Of a DNA stretch of 36,221 nucleotides, positions 9,775 through 20,878 are shown in pieces. Made by a program: the position numbers and the translations under genes. The stretch is taken from the NCBI GenBank assembly GCA_005887925.1, contig VBLP01000190.1, forward strand, positions 1-36,221, written 5' to 3'. This DNA is from Deltaproteobacteria bacterium (lineage in GTDB: Bacteria; Myxococcota_A; Polyangia; Haliangiales; Haliangiaceae). The notes under the pieces are model-generated. The model saw only the letters and a program-made list of their open reading frames with translations, was not told the DNA's origin and made no database searches. How positions within the stretch are numbered: position 1 is the stretch's first letter; every line of letters starts with the position of its first letter.

Positions 9775-9794
9775 GGGCTCGCCGCGGCGGGCCC
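9775..9794. terminator. GC-rich palindrome between convergent genes
   Basis: GGGCTCGCCG followed directly by CGGCGGGCCC is a 20-base palindrome with one T-G wobble pair. It lies between the DUF2807 stop (9774) and the minus-strand Hsp70 stop (9801). It could fold as a terminator-type hairpin for both genes, although no T-tract follows. Confidence 0.4.
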
Positions 9795-11858
9795 GACCGG
9801 TCAGCTGGCCGCGTCGTCGTCGAGCATGAGCTTGAGGCCGGCGGGCAGGGTGTCGCCGAGCGCGACGCGCTCCTCGCGGGCCTCGAGCTCGACGACCTGC
9901 TCGACCAGGACGGCGGCGCGGTCGCCGCCGGGCATCGCGCGGACGGTGGCGGCGAGCCGGGCGCGCGTGGCGTCGTCGAGATCGCGCGCGCGGTCGGCCG
10001 TGCGGCGGCCGAGCTGCGCGAGCGGGAAGGCGGCCTTGTCGGGCTCGGGCCAGTCCCAGGCGCAGAGCTGGGTCAGCCAGTCGGCGACGCGGCCCGCCGG
10101 GATCACGGCGTTGAGCGGGCCGTAGAGCGGGACGCGGGCACCGATGCGCGACAGCGCCCAGAGGTGCACGGGGTCCTCGCGGCCCTTGCGCGGCTCGAGG
10201 CGGCGCATCAGCTCGTCGCCGAGCTTGAGCTTGCCGGCGACGGGCAGGCGCTCGAGGCTGGCGACCGCGCGCCACATCTCGGCGAGCTCCTGCTTGCTCG
10301 GCCTGGCCTCGGTCAGCTTCTTGGCCTGCAGCGGGTTGGGCAGGAGGAGCTTGTTCAGGCGATCGAAGATCTGGTCCTGCTGGCCCTTGGACAGGCCGCC
10401 GGCGATCCGGCGCCACGCGATCCACCAGGCGAGCTTGCCGGGCTCGCTCCGGGGGTGGGCGAGGTTCTCGTTGAACACGCCCCACATGACGCGGACGCGC
10501 CACGCGTCGAGCGGCGCGCCGGTGCCGGGCCGGAGCAGGAACCCGGCGAGGTTGAGCCAGCGCTGCTCGTGGTCGGGGGTCTTCTTGCGCTCGGCGGCGA
10601 CCTCGATGAGGGCGTCGAACAGCGCGCGCGTGGTGGTGACCGACCAGTCGTCGCGCCGCGCGTCGAGCGTGGTCTCGAGGTCGCGCGCGAGGGTCGCCAG
10701 GCCATCGCCGGTCTGGAACGCGCGCTGGATCCGGGCGCGGGCCTCGTCGCTGCGCGGGTGGGCCTCGGCGGCGGCCTCGACGGCGGGGGTGCCGCCCGAG
10801 CGCATGTCGAACGCGAGCTTCCAGGTCTCGGGCGCGGCCGGGCCGCCGCTGGCGTCGGGGACCTCGACGCACGCGATCTCGAGCGCGCCGAGCTCGGTGA
10901 TGTGGACCTCGAGCCGGACGGTGACCTCGCCGCGGCCGCGGGCGCGCAGCACGGTGACGATGGGCGGCAGCTCGAGCAGGTCGGTGTCGCCGTTGCCGAC
11001 CGTCTCGGGGCGGCCGTCGCCGATCGGGACCAGCGCGCCGGGCGCGTCGCTGCGCGAGCTCGACGAGTAGAGCCGGAAGCTGACCGGGCGATTGGTGACC
11101 AGCCGGAAGTCGCGCGCGAGCTGGACCCGCGCGCCATCCTCGAGACCGGCCGGCGCGAGGCACACGGCGCGGCGCGCGGTGCCGGCGTCGACCCCGATGT
11201 AGAACGCGCGCGGCGTGCCGCCCTTGATGCGGATCGCGAGGCCGCGCCGGACCAGGCCGTAATAGGCCGCGCCCTGGGCCACGGCGAGCTCGGGCGTCGC
11301 GGCGGGGAGCTCGCGCGGCGGCGCGCCCTGCCACGCGGCGATCTGGTCGAGCACGCGGGCGCGCAGCGCGTTCGGCGTCATCGCGCCGCCGTTGAACAGC
11401 ACGGCCGAGATCGGCGCGCCGGCGTGGCGCGACAGGAACGCCGCGAGGTGCCGGGTCACGGCGGGATCGCTGGCGTACGGCAGCCCGAACTCCTGCAGCC
11501 CGCCGCGGCCGCGCAGCAGCGGCGCGTCGAACGCGACGCGCGGGAAGAAGCCGTCGAACAGCACGGTGTCGAGCTCGGCGCGCGTGATCTCGTCGCGCAG
11601 CGTGCCGCCGATCAGGCGTGCGCCGCGGCTCGACACGACGATCGGCGCGGCGGCGGGCGGGTCGTCGCCGAGCAGGGTCTCCTTGGCGAGCCGGCAGGCG
11701 TGGACCAGGCCGTGCCACTGCAGCGCGTCGAGCTTCTTGCCCGAGCGCGCGACCAGCCGCTGCTCGACCAGCTTGGCGAGCGTGAGGTCGAGGTTGTCGC
11801 CGCCGAGCAGCAGGTGATCGCCGACCGCGGTGCGGGTGAAGCCGTCGCCGGTGACGTC

Positions 11859-11890
<32 letters not shown>

Positions 11891-11939
11891 TGTCGAACAC
11901 CAGGACGCGGTCACCGGCGGCCAGGCCCTTGTCGCCACG

Positions 11940-11978
11940 GTGACCGTCTCCGCGACTGCGCTTCGCTTGTCGATCCAC
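11940..11978. repeat. Extra GC-rich segment at the Hsp70 frameshift
   Basis: Compared with the neighbouring Hsp70 gene, this stretch carries about 17 surplus bases at the junction of the two reading frames. It contains CGGTGACCGT and CCGCGACTGCGCTTCGC. The last 17 bases share a CCGCGA-N4-GCTTCGC core with the insert at 12345-12431, which suggests a common small repeat element. Confidence 0.35.
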
Positions 11979-12295
11979 GCGTAGAACGCCGCCTGGGGCT
12001 CCTCGAGCAGCACGACGGGCGGATAGCCGGCGCTGGCCGCGGCCTGCAGGGTGAGCTCGCGGGCGGCCTCGTCGAACGACGCCGGCACGGTGACCAGCAC
12101 CTCCTGCGCGGCGAGCGGCGCATCGGGGTGCGCGTGGTCCCACGCGTCGCGGATGTGGCCGAGGATCTGCGCCTGCGCCGCGACCGGCGACAGCCTGGGC
12201 CCCTCGCTCTCACCCCACGGCAGGATCGCCGCGTGGCGGTCGACGCCGGGGTGGCACAGCCACGACTTGGCCGACGCGATCATGCGCGACGCCAT

Positions 12296-12331
<36 letters not shown>

Positions 12332-12344
12332 CGGCCGAACGTCG

Positions 12345-12431
12345 ATCCCACGGGGGAGTGCCCCCGCCCCGCCGGCAGAGCCGTCGGGGTCCCCACCCCC
12401 CGCGATCGGGCTTCGCCGATCGCCGCCGGCC
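12345..12431. repeat. In-frame GC-rich palindromic insert inside the Hsp70 gene
   Basis: This segment encodes about 28 Gly/Ala/Pro/Asp-rich residues that are absent from the neighbouring Hsp70. It sits between ALPWPVA and VGELARSQG. It contains two hairpins: GGGGG-AGTG-CCCCC, and GCGATCGG-GCTTCG-CCGATCGC. In-frame palindromic inserts of this kind are known from Rickettsia palindromic elements. The likeness here is structural, not sequence-based. Confidence 0.45.
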
Positions 12432-12669
12432 ACCGGCCACGGCAGGGCAGTCTCGTGCGGCGCGAGGTCGTGCTCGCCGGCGAGGTACACGAACGACGGC
12501 AGCTGGCGGCGCGCCGCGACCTCGCCGGGCGCGACCAGCTGCGCGATCTCGAACATCCGCACCCGCGGGTCCGCCGACCGGGTGTCGACCGAGGCCACCG
12601 CCGAGTTGGTGGTTCCGAGGTCGATCCCGATCAGGTACCGCGCGGGCACACGCTGCGTGTACCGCGGTT

Positions 12670-13140
12670 CTACTTCCGAGTCACCTTGGTCGGGATCATC
12701 AGCTCCATGAAGCAGTCGACGAACGCGCCGGCGTCGTCGCCGGGATTGCCGGTCAGCACCGGCCCGTCGCCGCGCTTGTTGTGCTTCTGGCCCTCGCGCT
12801 CGCACAGCAGCGTGCGGTTGGACTGCTTGGCGAGCACGAAGTCATGCTCGAGCGTGAAGTAGCGCATGAACGCCGGATCGGCGGCCTTGACCACGATCGC
12901 GGCGATGTAGGCCTCGCCCATCTCGGCCGGCGGCGGCAGGCTCATCGTGGCGATGCGGTACGGATCGCGGACCTGCGACGTCAGGTGGGGGCGATGGGCG
13001 ATATGCGCCTGGGCCCACAGCGGCTCGAAGTAGGCCAGGTCGCGCCGCTCGATCGCCGACACCACGGCGGCGTGGCCCTTGAGCTTGAGCAGGTTGGGCA
13101 GGAACACGTGCGCGAGCGCGTACGCCGGAGTCATCGCCAT
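12670..13140 (-). CDS. Uncharacterised protein between the two Hsp70 genes
   Basis: A 156-residue soluble protein, starting MAMTPAYALAHVFLP. It has no signal peptide, no membrane helix and no motif I recognise. The sequence looks well conserved in style: HIAHRPHLTSQV, the turn YRIATMSLPPPAEMGEAY, YFTLEHDFVLAKQSNRTLLCE, and a C-terminal FVDCFMELMIPTK. The 'FTLEHD...NRTLLCEREG' part suggests a beta-hairpin exposing one Cys. The ATG at 13140 is chosen because a TATCAT box lies eight bases upstream and residues further upstream look non-coding; ATG 13134 is possible. It is likely co-transcribed with the downstream Hsp70 (20-base gap), so a role as client adaptor or co-factor of that chaperone is a reasonable guess only. 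Confidence 0.65.
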   Translation of the reverse strand: MAMTPAYALAHVFLPNLLKLKGHAAVVSAIERRDLAYFEPLWAQAHIAHRPHLTSQVRDPYRIATMSLPPPAEMGEAYIAAIVVKAADPAFMRYFTLEHDFVLAKQSNRTLLCEREGQKHNKRGDGPVLTGNPGDDAGAFVDCFMELMIPTKVTRK

Positions 13141-13148
13141 ATCGAGGA

Positions 13149-13154
13149 ATGATA
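13149..13154 (-). promoter_or_regulatory. Putative -10 box of the small unknown gene and second Hsp70
   Basis: TATCAT on the minus strand lies eight bases before the ATG at 13140. It would start a second transcript downstream of the hairpin that follows the first Hsp70 gene, separating expression of the two chaperones. Confidence 0.4.
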
Positions 13155-13220
13155 CGCACGAGCCCCGTGGCTTAGTCCCCATCTACCGGCCGTCGCACCG
13201 CGTAGCGTTTTACGGCACGA

Positions 13221-13255
13221 CGCAGCATCATTCGCAATCGTGCGACGATGCTGCG
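13221..13255 (-). terminator. Stem-loop just after the first Hsp70 gene
   Basis: CGCAGCATC (13221-13229) pairs perfectly with GATGCTGCG (13247-13255), with an inner TCGC/GCGA pairing. It begins one base after the Hsp70 stop at 13257-13259. This is a plausible terminator or 3'-end processing hairpin, again without a T-tract. Confidence 0.45.
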
Positions 13256-13256
13256 G

Positions 13257-15010
<1,754 letters not shown>

Positions 15011-15014
<4 letters not shown>

Positions 15015-15607
15015 AGCTCGACTTCTGCCGGCGCGATCACCGTGCGGTCGACGCCTTCGGACAGCGCCGGCAGCCTGGCGTCTACCACGCGCCAGCCGTG
15101 GTGGCGAAGCGTTCCGCGAAACGGCGGCTCGCCCTTGGCCTCGCCGATCAGCCGGATCTCGGCGGGGTCGAAGCCCTTGGGCACCGAGACCCGCGCCTCC
15201 TCGCTCCCCGGCATCACCGGCTCGAGCGAGAGATGCTGATCCAGCACCTTGCGGCAGCCGCGGTGGACGTCGCGCGCCGCCGCGCCGATGTCGGCATCCG
15301 TGAAGCCGTCGAGCGGCTCGCGCAGAAAATCCACGAGGCGGCCCTCGCGCTGGAGCAGCGCCAGCATCGCGAGCGCCCCGTCGCGGTGCTGCTGCGTGGC
15401 CGAGACCTTGGACCCGGGCTCGGGGCGGGCGCCGGGCACCGGTTCGGGCCGCGCCTCGCTGGCCTTGTCCACCGGCACCTGCGGACGGTCGGGCGGCGAG
15501 GCCGGGGGCGTCGTCGTCTCGGGCAAGAACTTCACCGCCGCCGGGGGCAGCTGCTTGCCGAACAGGATCCGGAAGAAGCACAGCAACGCGAGGAACAGGC
15601 GCGACAT
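15011..15607 (-). CDS. DUF2760 protein, partner of the Hsp70 operon
   Basis: A 198-residue protein beginning MSRLFLALLCFFRILFGKQ, a hydrophobic N-terminal segment likely to anchor it in the inner membrane. A Pro-rich linker (about 25-80) and the DUF2760 domain follow: ALAMLALLQREGRLVDFL, DADIGAAARDVHRGCRKVL, VPKGFDPAEIRLIGEAKG, PPFRGTLRHHGWRV and the final APAEVEL. The ATG at 15607 is preferred over upstream in-frame positions because it starts directly at the hydrophobic segment. It is the first gene of the operon, with translational coupling to Hsp70. Its molecular function is unknown; it may recruit the Hsp70 to the membrane. It diverges from the kinase gene 113 bases away. Confidence 0.82.
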
Positions 15608-15705
15608 CGCGCCGGATCTAATGAGGGGACTGGCCGCGGCACAAGCCGGGCCCGGTGAAAACCAGGGCGATCTCACCACATCCCCCCGCCCGTCGGCGCA
15701 CGGGG

Positions 15706-15720
15706 TTATGCTTTCCGTCG
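15706..15720 (+). promoter_or_regulatory. Putative -10 box of the membrane kinase gene
   Basis: TATGCT at 15706-15711 lies eight bases before the GTG at 15720. An alternative ATG (15708) lies within this box and is therefore less likely to be the start. Confidence 0.35.
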
Positions 15721-16499
15721 TGGCGGAACGCGGCACCGACGACGACCGCCGTACGGCCCTAGTCCCGGCCCGGCCGCCCAGGCCCGAGGAGTTCGCCGAT
15801 GACCTGCGGACGGTCCTCGACGAGGGCCGCTACGACAGCGAGCCCGGGGCCGACCCCGCCGAGTCGCTCGCCACCGCCGAGCTCGACGCCTCGACCGACG
15901 CCGACGCCACCGGCGTGCCGGCCGACCCGATCCACGTCCTGCCGACCCAGCAGATCGGCGCGCCGCGCCGGGCCTCGAGCTCGATCAGCCGGCCGCCGAC
16001 GGCGACCGCGACCTCGCCGGTCGACGCCATGAAGCTCGACGAGATCGCCCGGACCCGGGTGTTCCTCAAGTTCGTGTTCGCGCTCACCGCCGGCGGCATC
16101 ATCGTCGCGCTCAGCACCGGCGGCGACCACGTCGCCAAGCTCGTCGTCGTGATCGGCTCGGTCGCCGCGGCGCTCGGCGCCGTCGTGGCGTTCGCCCTGA
16201 TCCGCGACCCGGCGACCTACGATCCGCGCCGGCTGCTCGCGCCGGCCCTGCCGATCGTGTTCGGCTCGATGTCGGGCGTCTACTACTGGGGCGCCGGCTC
16301 GCCGGTCGCGGCGATGCTGGTCTACGGCATCTACTTCTTCAGCCTCGGGGTCGACCGCCGGGTCCCCACCAGCATGTACGCCCTGGTCGCTGTGATCCAT
16401 GCCGCGCTCGGGTTCGGCATCATGACCGGCCTGCTCGCCGACCACGGCGTCGTGCAGATCGGCCAGCTGCGGACCAGCGAGCAGCTCGCGATCCTGTGA
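15720..16499 (+). pseudogene. Membrane (sensor) half of a Ser/Thr kinase, ended by an in-frame TGA
   Basis: The N-terminal ~100 residues are an acidic, Pro/Thr-rich cytoplasmic linker. They are followed by hydrophobic helices at about residues 117-135, 138-160, 170-190, 200-218 and 222-245, and the first half of a sixth (SEQLAIL). A TGA at codon 260 (16497-16499) stops translation in mid-helix. The same frame continues without another stop as IIEALYFIAYYTARLSQ (the rest of the helix) into a complete kinase domain. The original gene was therefore a six-helix membrane kinase of about 620 residues. TGG to TGA is the simplest single change. A short membrane protein alone would have no output domain. 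Confidence 0.7.
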
Positions 16500-16568
16500 A
16501 TCATCGAGGCGCTGTACTTCATCGCGTACTACACGGCGCGGCTCAGCCAGCGGGTCACGCTCGACGCG

Positions 16569-17582
<1,014 letters not shown>

Positions 17583-17673
17583 CGGGATCGTTCGCGCCAC
17601 CCGCGGACGATCATCGACATCGCGCGCATGTGATGGTACCTGTGAAGAGAGCGGCAACGCAGCGCAGCTTCGC

Positions 17674-18801
17674 ATGGCACGGGTTCTCATTCTCTGGAAC
17701 CAGGTCGACGATGACGTGTACGAGCACTATCGTCGCGATGGCCGTCGCTCCCCGGAGTGGGATCCGACACTGCAGGTCGAGCCGTGGGAGACCGTCGAGG
17801 AGGAGATCGAGCTGATCGAGCGGGCGCTGATCGACGGCGGCCACGACGCGTACCACGTCAACATCCGGGACGACTTCCAGAACCTGCTCGACGCCGTCCG
17901 CCGCGACCCACCCGACTGCGTGGTCAACCTCGTCGAGTTCTTCCGCGACGACCCCGAGCAGGAGCACAACGTCCCGGCGCTGTTCGAGCTGCTCAACATC
18001 CCGTATACCGGCAACCGGCCGGTCGCCCTGTCGCTGTGCCAGAAGAAGCCTCAGGCCAAGGCGATCCTGGCCGCCGCCGGCCTGCCGACCCCGCGCGGCA
18101 TCGTGATCGAGAGCGGGCCGGTGCCCCGCAAGCTCGACCTGCGCTACCCGCTGATCGTCAAGCCGGCGCACGACGACGCCTCCGGCGGCATCGACGCCGG
18201 CTCCGTGGTCTCCGACCGCGCCCACCTCGAGGCCCGGGTCAAGCAGCTCCTGGCCGAGCACACCATGGCCGCGCTGGTCGAGGAATTCATCGCCGGCCGC
18301 GAGCTGCACTGCGCGATCCTCGGCACCGAGGCCCTCCCGCTCTACGAGATGCGGTTCAAGGGCGGCGTCGACGACCAGGGTCGCCAGCTGCCCCACATCA
18401 TCACCTACCGCGCCAAGTGGGACCCGTACAGCCGCGACCACTACGCGGTCGAGAGCAGGTGCCCGCCTGACGATCTCGAGCCCGAGGTCGTCGCTCACAT
18501 CCAGGACATCGCGCTGCGCGCGTTCCGCGCCGTCGGCTGCCGCGACTACGCGCGGGTCGACATGCGGCTCGACGAGGCCACCGGCGATCCGTACATCCTC
18601 GAGGTCAACCCCAACCCCGATCTCGCCGACAGCTGTGCCTTCGCGCAATCGGTGCGCGCCAGCGGCCGGACCTACGCCCAGGCGATGAACGAGCTGGTCC
18701 ACTACGCGCTCGAGCGCGGCAAGATCCAGCCCCGGCGCTACATCGGCCCGACCGACACGCTGCTCAACGAGTACCTGGCTCGCCGCGCCGCCAACAAGTA
18801 G
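17674..18801 (+). CDS. ATP-grasp ligase related to D-alanine-D-alanine ligase
   Basis: A 375-residue ATP-grasp enzyme. The N-terminal domain (about 1-105) ends in VVNLVEFFRDDPEQEHNVP and the substrate-loop segment YTGNRPVALSLCQKKP. The central domain has YPLIVKPAHDDASGGID (ATP-binding Lys). The C-terminal domain has VEEFIAGRELHCAILG, RDYARVDMRLDE and the metal-binding ILEVNPNPDL, where Asn-x-Asn coordinates Mg. This is the Ddl-like architecture. Several replacements in the substrate loops, and the location outside a cell-wall cluster, make the substrate uncertain. Many deltaproteobacteria carry such Ddl paralogs, which may ligate other amino acids or peptides. The start ATG lacks a clear ribosome-binding site. 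It is the last + gene before the convergent PPC gene. Confidence 0.8.
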   Translation: MARVLILWNQVDDDVYEHYRRDGRRSPEWDPTLQVEPWETVEEEIELIERALIDGGHDAYHVNIRDDFQNLLDAVRRDPPDCVVNLVEFFRDDPEQEHNVPALFELLNIPYTGNRPVALSLCQKKPQAKAILAAAGLPTPRGIVIESGPVPRKLDLRYPLIVKPAHDDASGGIDAGSVVSDRAHLEARVKQLLAEHTMAALVEEFIAGRELHCAILGTEALPLYEMRFKGGVDDQGRQLPHIITYRAKWDPYSRDHYAVESRCPPDDLEPEVVAHIQDIALRAFRAVGCRDYARVDMRLDEATGDPYILEVNPNPDLADSCAFAQSVRASGRTYAQAMNELVHYALERGKIQPRRYIGPTDTLLNEYLARRAANK

Positions 18802-18825
18802 CGCCGTCCGCTCGTCCGTGCGGCA

Positions 18826-19299
18826 TCACACCGGGCCGCGCGCCGGATCGACCGACACCGGCGGCTCGATCAGCGACAGCCCGATCTCGGGGTGGAAGCG
18901 CTTGCGCAGGTACGCCGGCCACTCCGTGACGATCACTTCCAGCGTCGGCCAGACCCGGGCCTCGAGCAGATGGCCGCCCCGGGTCGTGCCGTCGTGCAGG
19001 CCGACGACGCAGTGCAGGTGGACGACCCGCTGGCCGTCGTCCTGGTGGGCGACGTCGCCGAGCAGCGACAGCACCTCGACCTGCTCCGCGACCAGGATCT
19101 TCGCGTAGCTGCGGCGCGCCCGCTCGAAGTAGCCCAGCGTCGCCTGCGAGAACCCGCCCACCGCGCTGACCTGGCAGCTCGCGAGGTGATATTCGTCCGC
19201 CGCCTTGGTGAGCAGCGCCACGGGATCCTCATCCGGCTCGAACACGAATGCGAAGGTTCGCCGATGCTCAGCCTCACGATGCAAGGTGATCCGCTTCAT
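18826..19299 (-). CDS. PPC-domain (DUF296) protein
   Basis: A 157-residue single-domain protein: FVFEPDEDPVALLTKAADEY, the core CQVSAVGGFSQATLGYFER, and the conserved HLHCVVGLHDGTTRGGHLLEARVWPTLEVIV. The spaced histidines in HLH and GGHL form the metal-binding set of PPC proteins, which assemble as trimers. In plants this domain is fused to AT-hooks; in bacteria it stands alone and its role is poorly known. The ATG at 19299 begins the domain directly. The gene ends 24 bases from the convergent ATP-grasp gene. Confidence 0.8.
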   Translation of the reverse strand: MKRITLHREAEHRRTFAFVFEPDEDPVALLTKAADEYHLASCQVSAVGGFSQATLGYFERARRSYAKILVAEQVEVLSLLGDVAHQDDGQRVVHLHCVVGLHDGTTRGGHLLEARVWPTLEVIVTEWPAYLRKRFHPEIGLSLIEPPVSVDPARGPV

Positions 19300-19628
19300 G
19301 CAGGGGAAGTGCTGCAACCAACGTGCGCGAGGCCGTACGAGAACTCGCGATGCGCGCCTGCGCGCGGTCGCCGCCGAACCTGGGCTGCTGGCAGAGGTGT
19401 TGCGGCACCGAGGCACCGAGCTCGCGGATCCCGCCATGATCGTGGCGCTCTCGAGCGCGAAGTTCGCGAGGCTGTGAGGCGACGCAGTGTGAGAACGCCT
19501 GCGTCCATCGACGCACGCCTCGGGCGGAAGCGGCCGTGACATGACCACTGCGGTTCGCACTCGTATCGTGTCACGGATCAGCTGTTCCTCTGGTTGCTCA
19601 CGTCGCCGTTCTGACTGCAAGTCGTGAA
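19300..19628. other. Intergenic region, no gene seen
   Basis: All frames here are Arg/Ala/Pro-rich shadow translations without a domain or credible start. It separates two minus-strand genes and should hold the promoter of the PPC gene, but no clear -10 is visible near 19299. Confidence 0.5.
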
Positions 19629-20606
19629 TCAGGGGGCGGCGGTGCGGAGGGCAGCGTGGAGCGCGTCGGTCAGCTTGTCGAGGCGGTTGTGCGCGGCGTC
19701 GCGCGAGCCGGTGGGCCTGGCGGATAGCGAGGCGCCGACGACGTAGATCAGCGGCGGCTTGTCGTTGCGGCGCAGATAGAAGCCGGTCTTGATGCAGACC
19801 ATCGGATCGCTGTCGAGGTTGCCGTCCTTGTGGCGGTGGACGCCGAGGGCAGGATCCTTGCTCTGCATCATGACCTGCGCCAGGGCGCCGGCGGTGGTTG
19901 CGTCGACGCCGGGCACCCTGGCGGTGGCGACCGCGGCGAGCACGGCGGCGAGCGACGCGGGCGTGGCCTCGTTGTCGCCGGCGGTGCGCGACGCGAGCAT
20001 GTAGCGGCCCACGATCACGCCGGCAAAGCCGGGGTCGCGCGCGTGGATCTTTGCCGTGGTGCCAGCCGGTCCGCCGAGGGCGGCAATGATCAGGTTGGCG
20101 GCGGCGTTGTAGACCGGGTTCGACGCCTTCTGGCTGCCCATCATGATCGCGCCGACGGTGCGGACGGTCGCGCCGTGCAGCGCGGTGCGGATCTCCTTGC
20201 GCTGGGCGGCGGAGAACGGCGCCATCGCCGCGTGCTTGTCGTCGGCGACGATCGCATCGGCGGCGGCGCCGAGCGGATCGTCGAGGTGGCCGGCGTGCGC
20301 GGCGAACAGCTCGATCAGGATCGCGGTCTTGACCACGCTGGCGGCGGGCATCGCGCGATCCGCGGCGAGCTGATAGATCGGCGCGCCCGGCGTGCCGAAC
20401 CAGACGCCGGCCTGCGCCGGGTCGCCCGGCCCGGCGAGCACCGCCTGCACGCGCCTGTCGAGATCGCCGTCGCCGCGCGCGGTGATCGGCCACGCCGCCA
20501 TGGCCAGCGCCAGCACGACCGGCAGCCATGCCCGGCCGATCTGCGCACCAGCGCACCGGGATGTGCTGCGGGCGACGTGCGGCGTCGGTCCGGGCGCAGT
20601 CGACAT
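19629..20606 (-). CDS. Secreted serine hydrolase of the class A beta-lactamase/DD-peptidase fold
   Basis: A 325-residue protein with a long n-region and signal peptide (WLPVVLALAMAAWPITARG, about 27-45). A penicillin-binding fold follows, with nucleophile motif SVVK (Ser90-Lys93) and KTG (273-275). The helix normally containing the Ser-Asp-Asn motif reads VYNAAANLIIAALGG (165-179), so the serine is replaced by Val. No glutamate equivalent to Glu166 of class A beta-lactamases is obvious. This argues against an efficient beta-lactamase; a cell-wall peptidase or other serine hydrolase is more likely. The ATG at 20606 is used; nearer starts would cut the signal peptide. It diverges from the CapA-like gene. 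Confidence 0.75.
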   Translation of the reverse strand: MSTAPGPTPHVARSTSRCAGAQIGRAWLPVVLALAMAAWPITARGDGDLDRRVQAVLAGPGDPAQAGVWFGTPGAPIYQLAADRAMPAASVVKTAILIELFAAHAGHLDDPLGAAADAIVADDKHAAMAPFSAAQRKEIRTALHGATVRTVGAIMMGSQKASNPVYNAAANLIIAALGGPAGTTAKIHARDPGFAGVIVGRYMLASRTAGDNEATPASLAAVLAAVATARVPGVDATTAGALAQVMMQSKDPALGVHRHKDGNLDSDPMVCIKTGFYLRRNDKPPLIYVVGASLSARPTGSRDAAHNRLDKLTDALHAALRTAAP

Positions 20607-20760
20607 GCCGGCGGTCTTCGACGTGCCGTCCGCGTCGGCGTCGGAATGCTCGTGGGTCGCTGCGTCGACCGTCACGGCGACGCTGGCCCGGGCATGCGTG
20701 GCCGCGCCCTCGATCGCCCGCCGGGTGGATCCGCGCGCGTCATGCCGATAGAGTCGCCGG

Positions 20761-20868
20761 GTGACGAGCGCTCGTCCCGTCGTCCTTGCGGTGGCGCTGG
20801 CGAGCGCATGCGGCGCGGCCGCGCCATCGACCTCGCGTCGGGTGGATCCGCGCGTGTCGTGCCGATAG
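20761..20868 (+). CDS. Orphan 35-codon lipoprotein signal-peptide ORF from the duplicated unit
   Basis: A GTG at 20761 starts VTSARPVVLAVALASACGAA, a complete lipoprotein signal with lipobox LASAC. About 17 more residues lead to a TAG (20866-20868) that lies within the -10 box of the next copy. The product would be a tiny lipopeptide. It may be an accident of the tandem duplication or a short upstream ORF affecting the CapA-like gene. Confidence 0.3.
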   Translation: MTSARPVVLAVALASACGAAAPSTSRRVDPRVSCR

Positions 20869-20878
20869 ATTCGCCCGG
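20866..20878 (+). promoter_or_regulatory. Putative -10 box and leaderless start of the CapA-like gene
   Basis: TAGATT (20866-20871) is separated by six bases from the GTG at 20878. The same TAGANT-N6-GTG arrangement occurs in the duplicated upstream copy at 20749-20761. Confidence 0.45.

Noticed and set aside
16497-16499. TGA read as selenocysteine
   Set aside because: No selenoprotein family match and no convincing SECIS-like stem-loop immediately downstream. A membrane-helix position is not a redox site.
19300-19628. Several short frames that could be small genes
   Set aside because: None has a family-like pattern, signal peptide or ribosome-binding site; all look like GC-driven chance frames.
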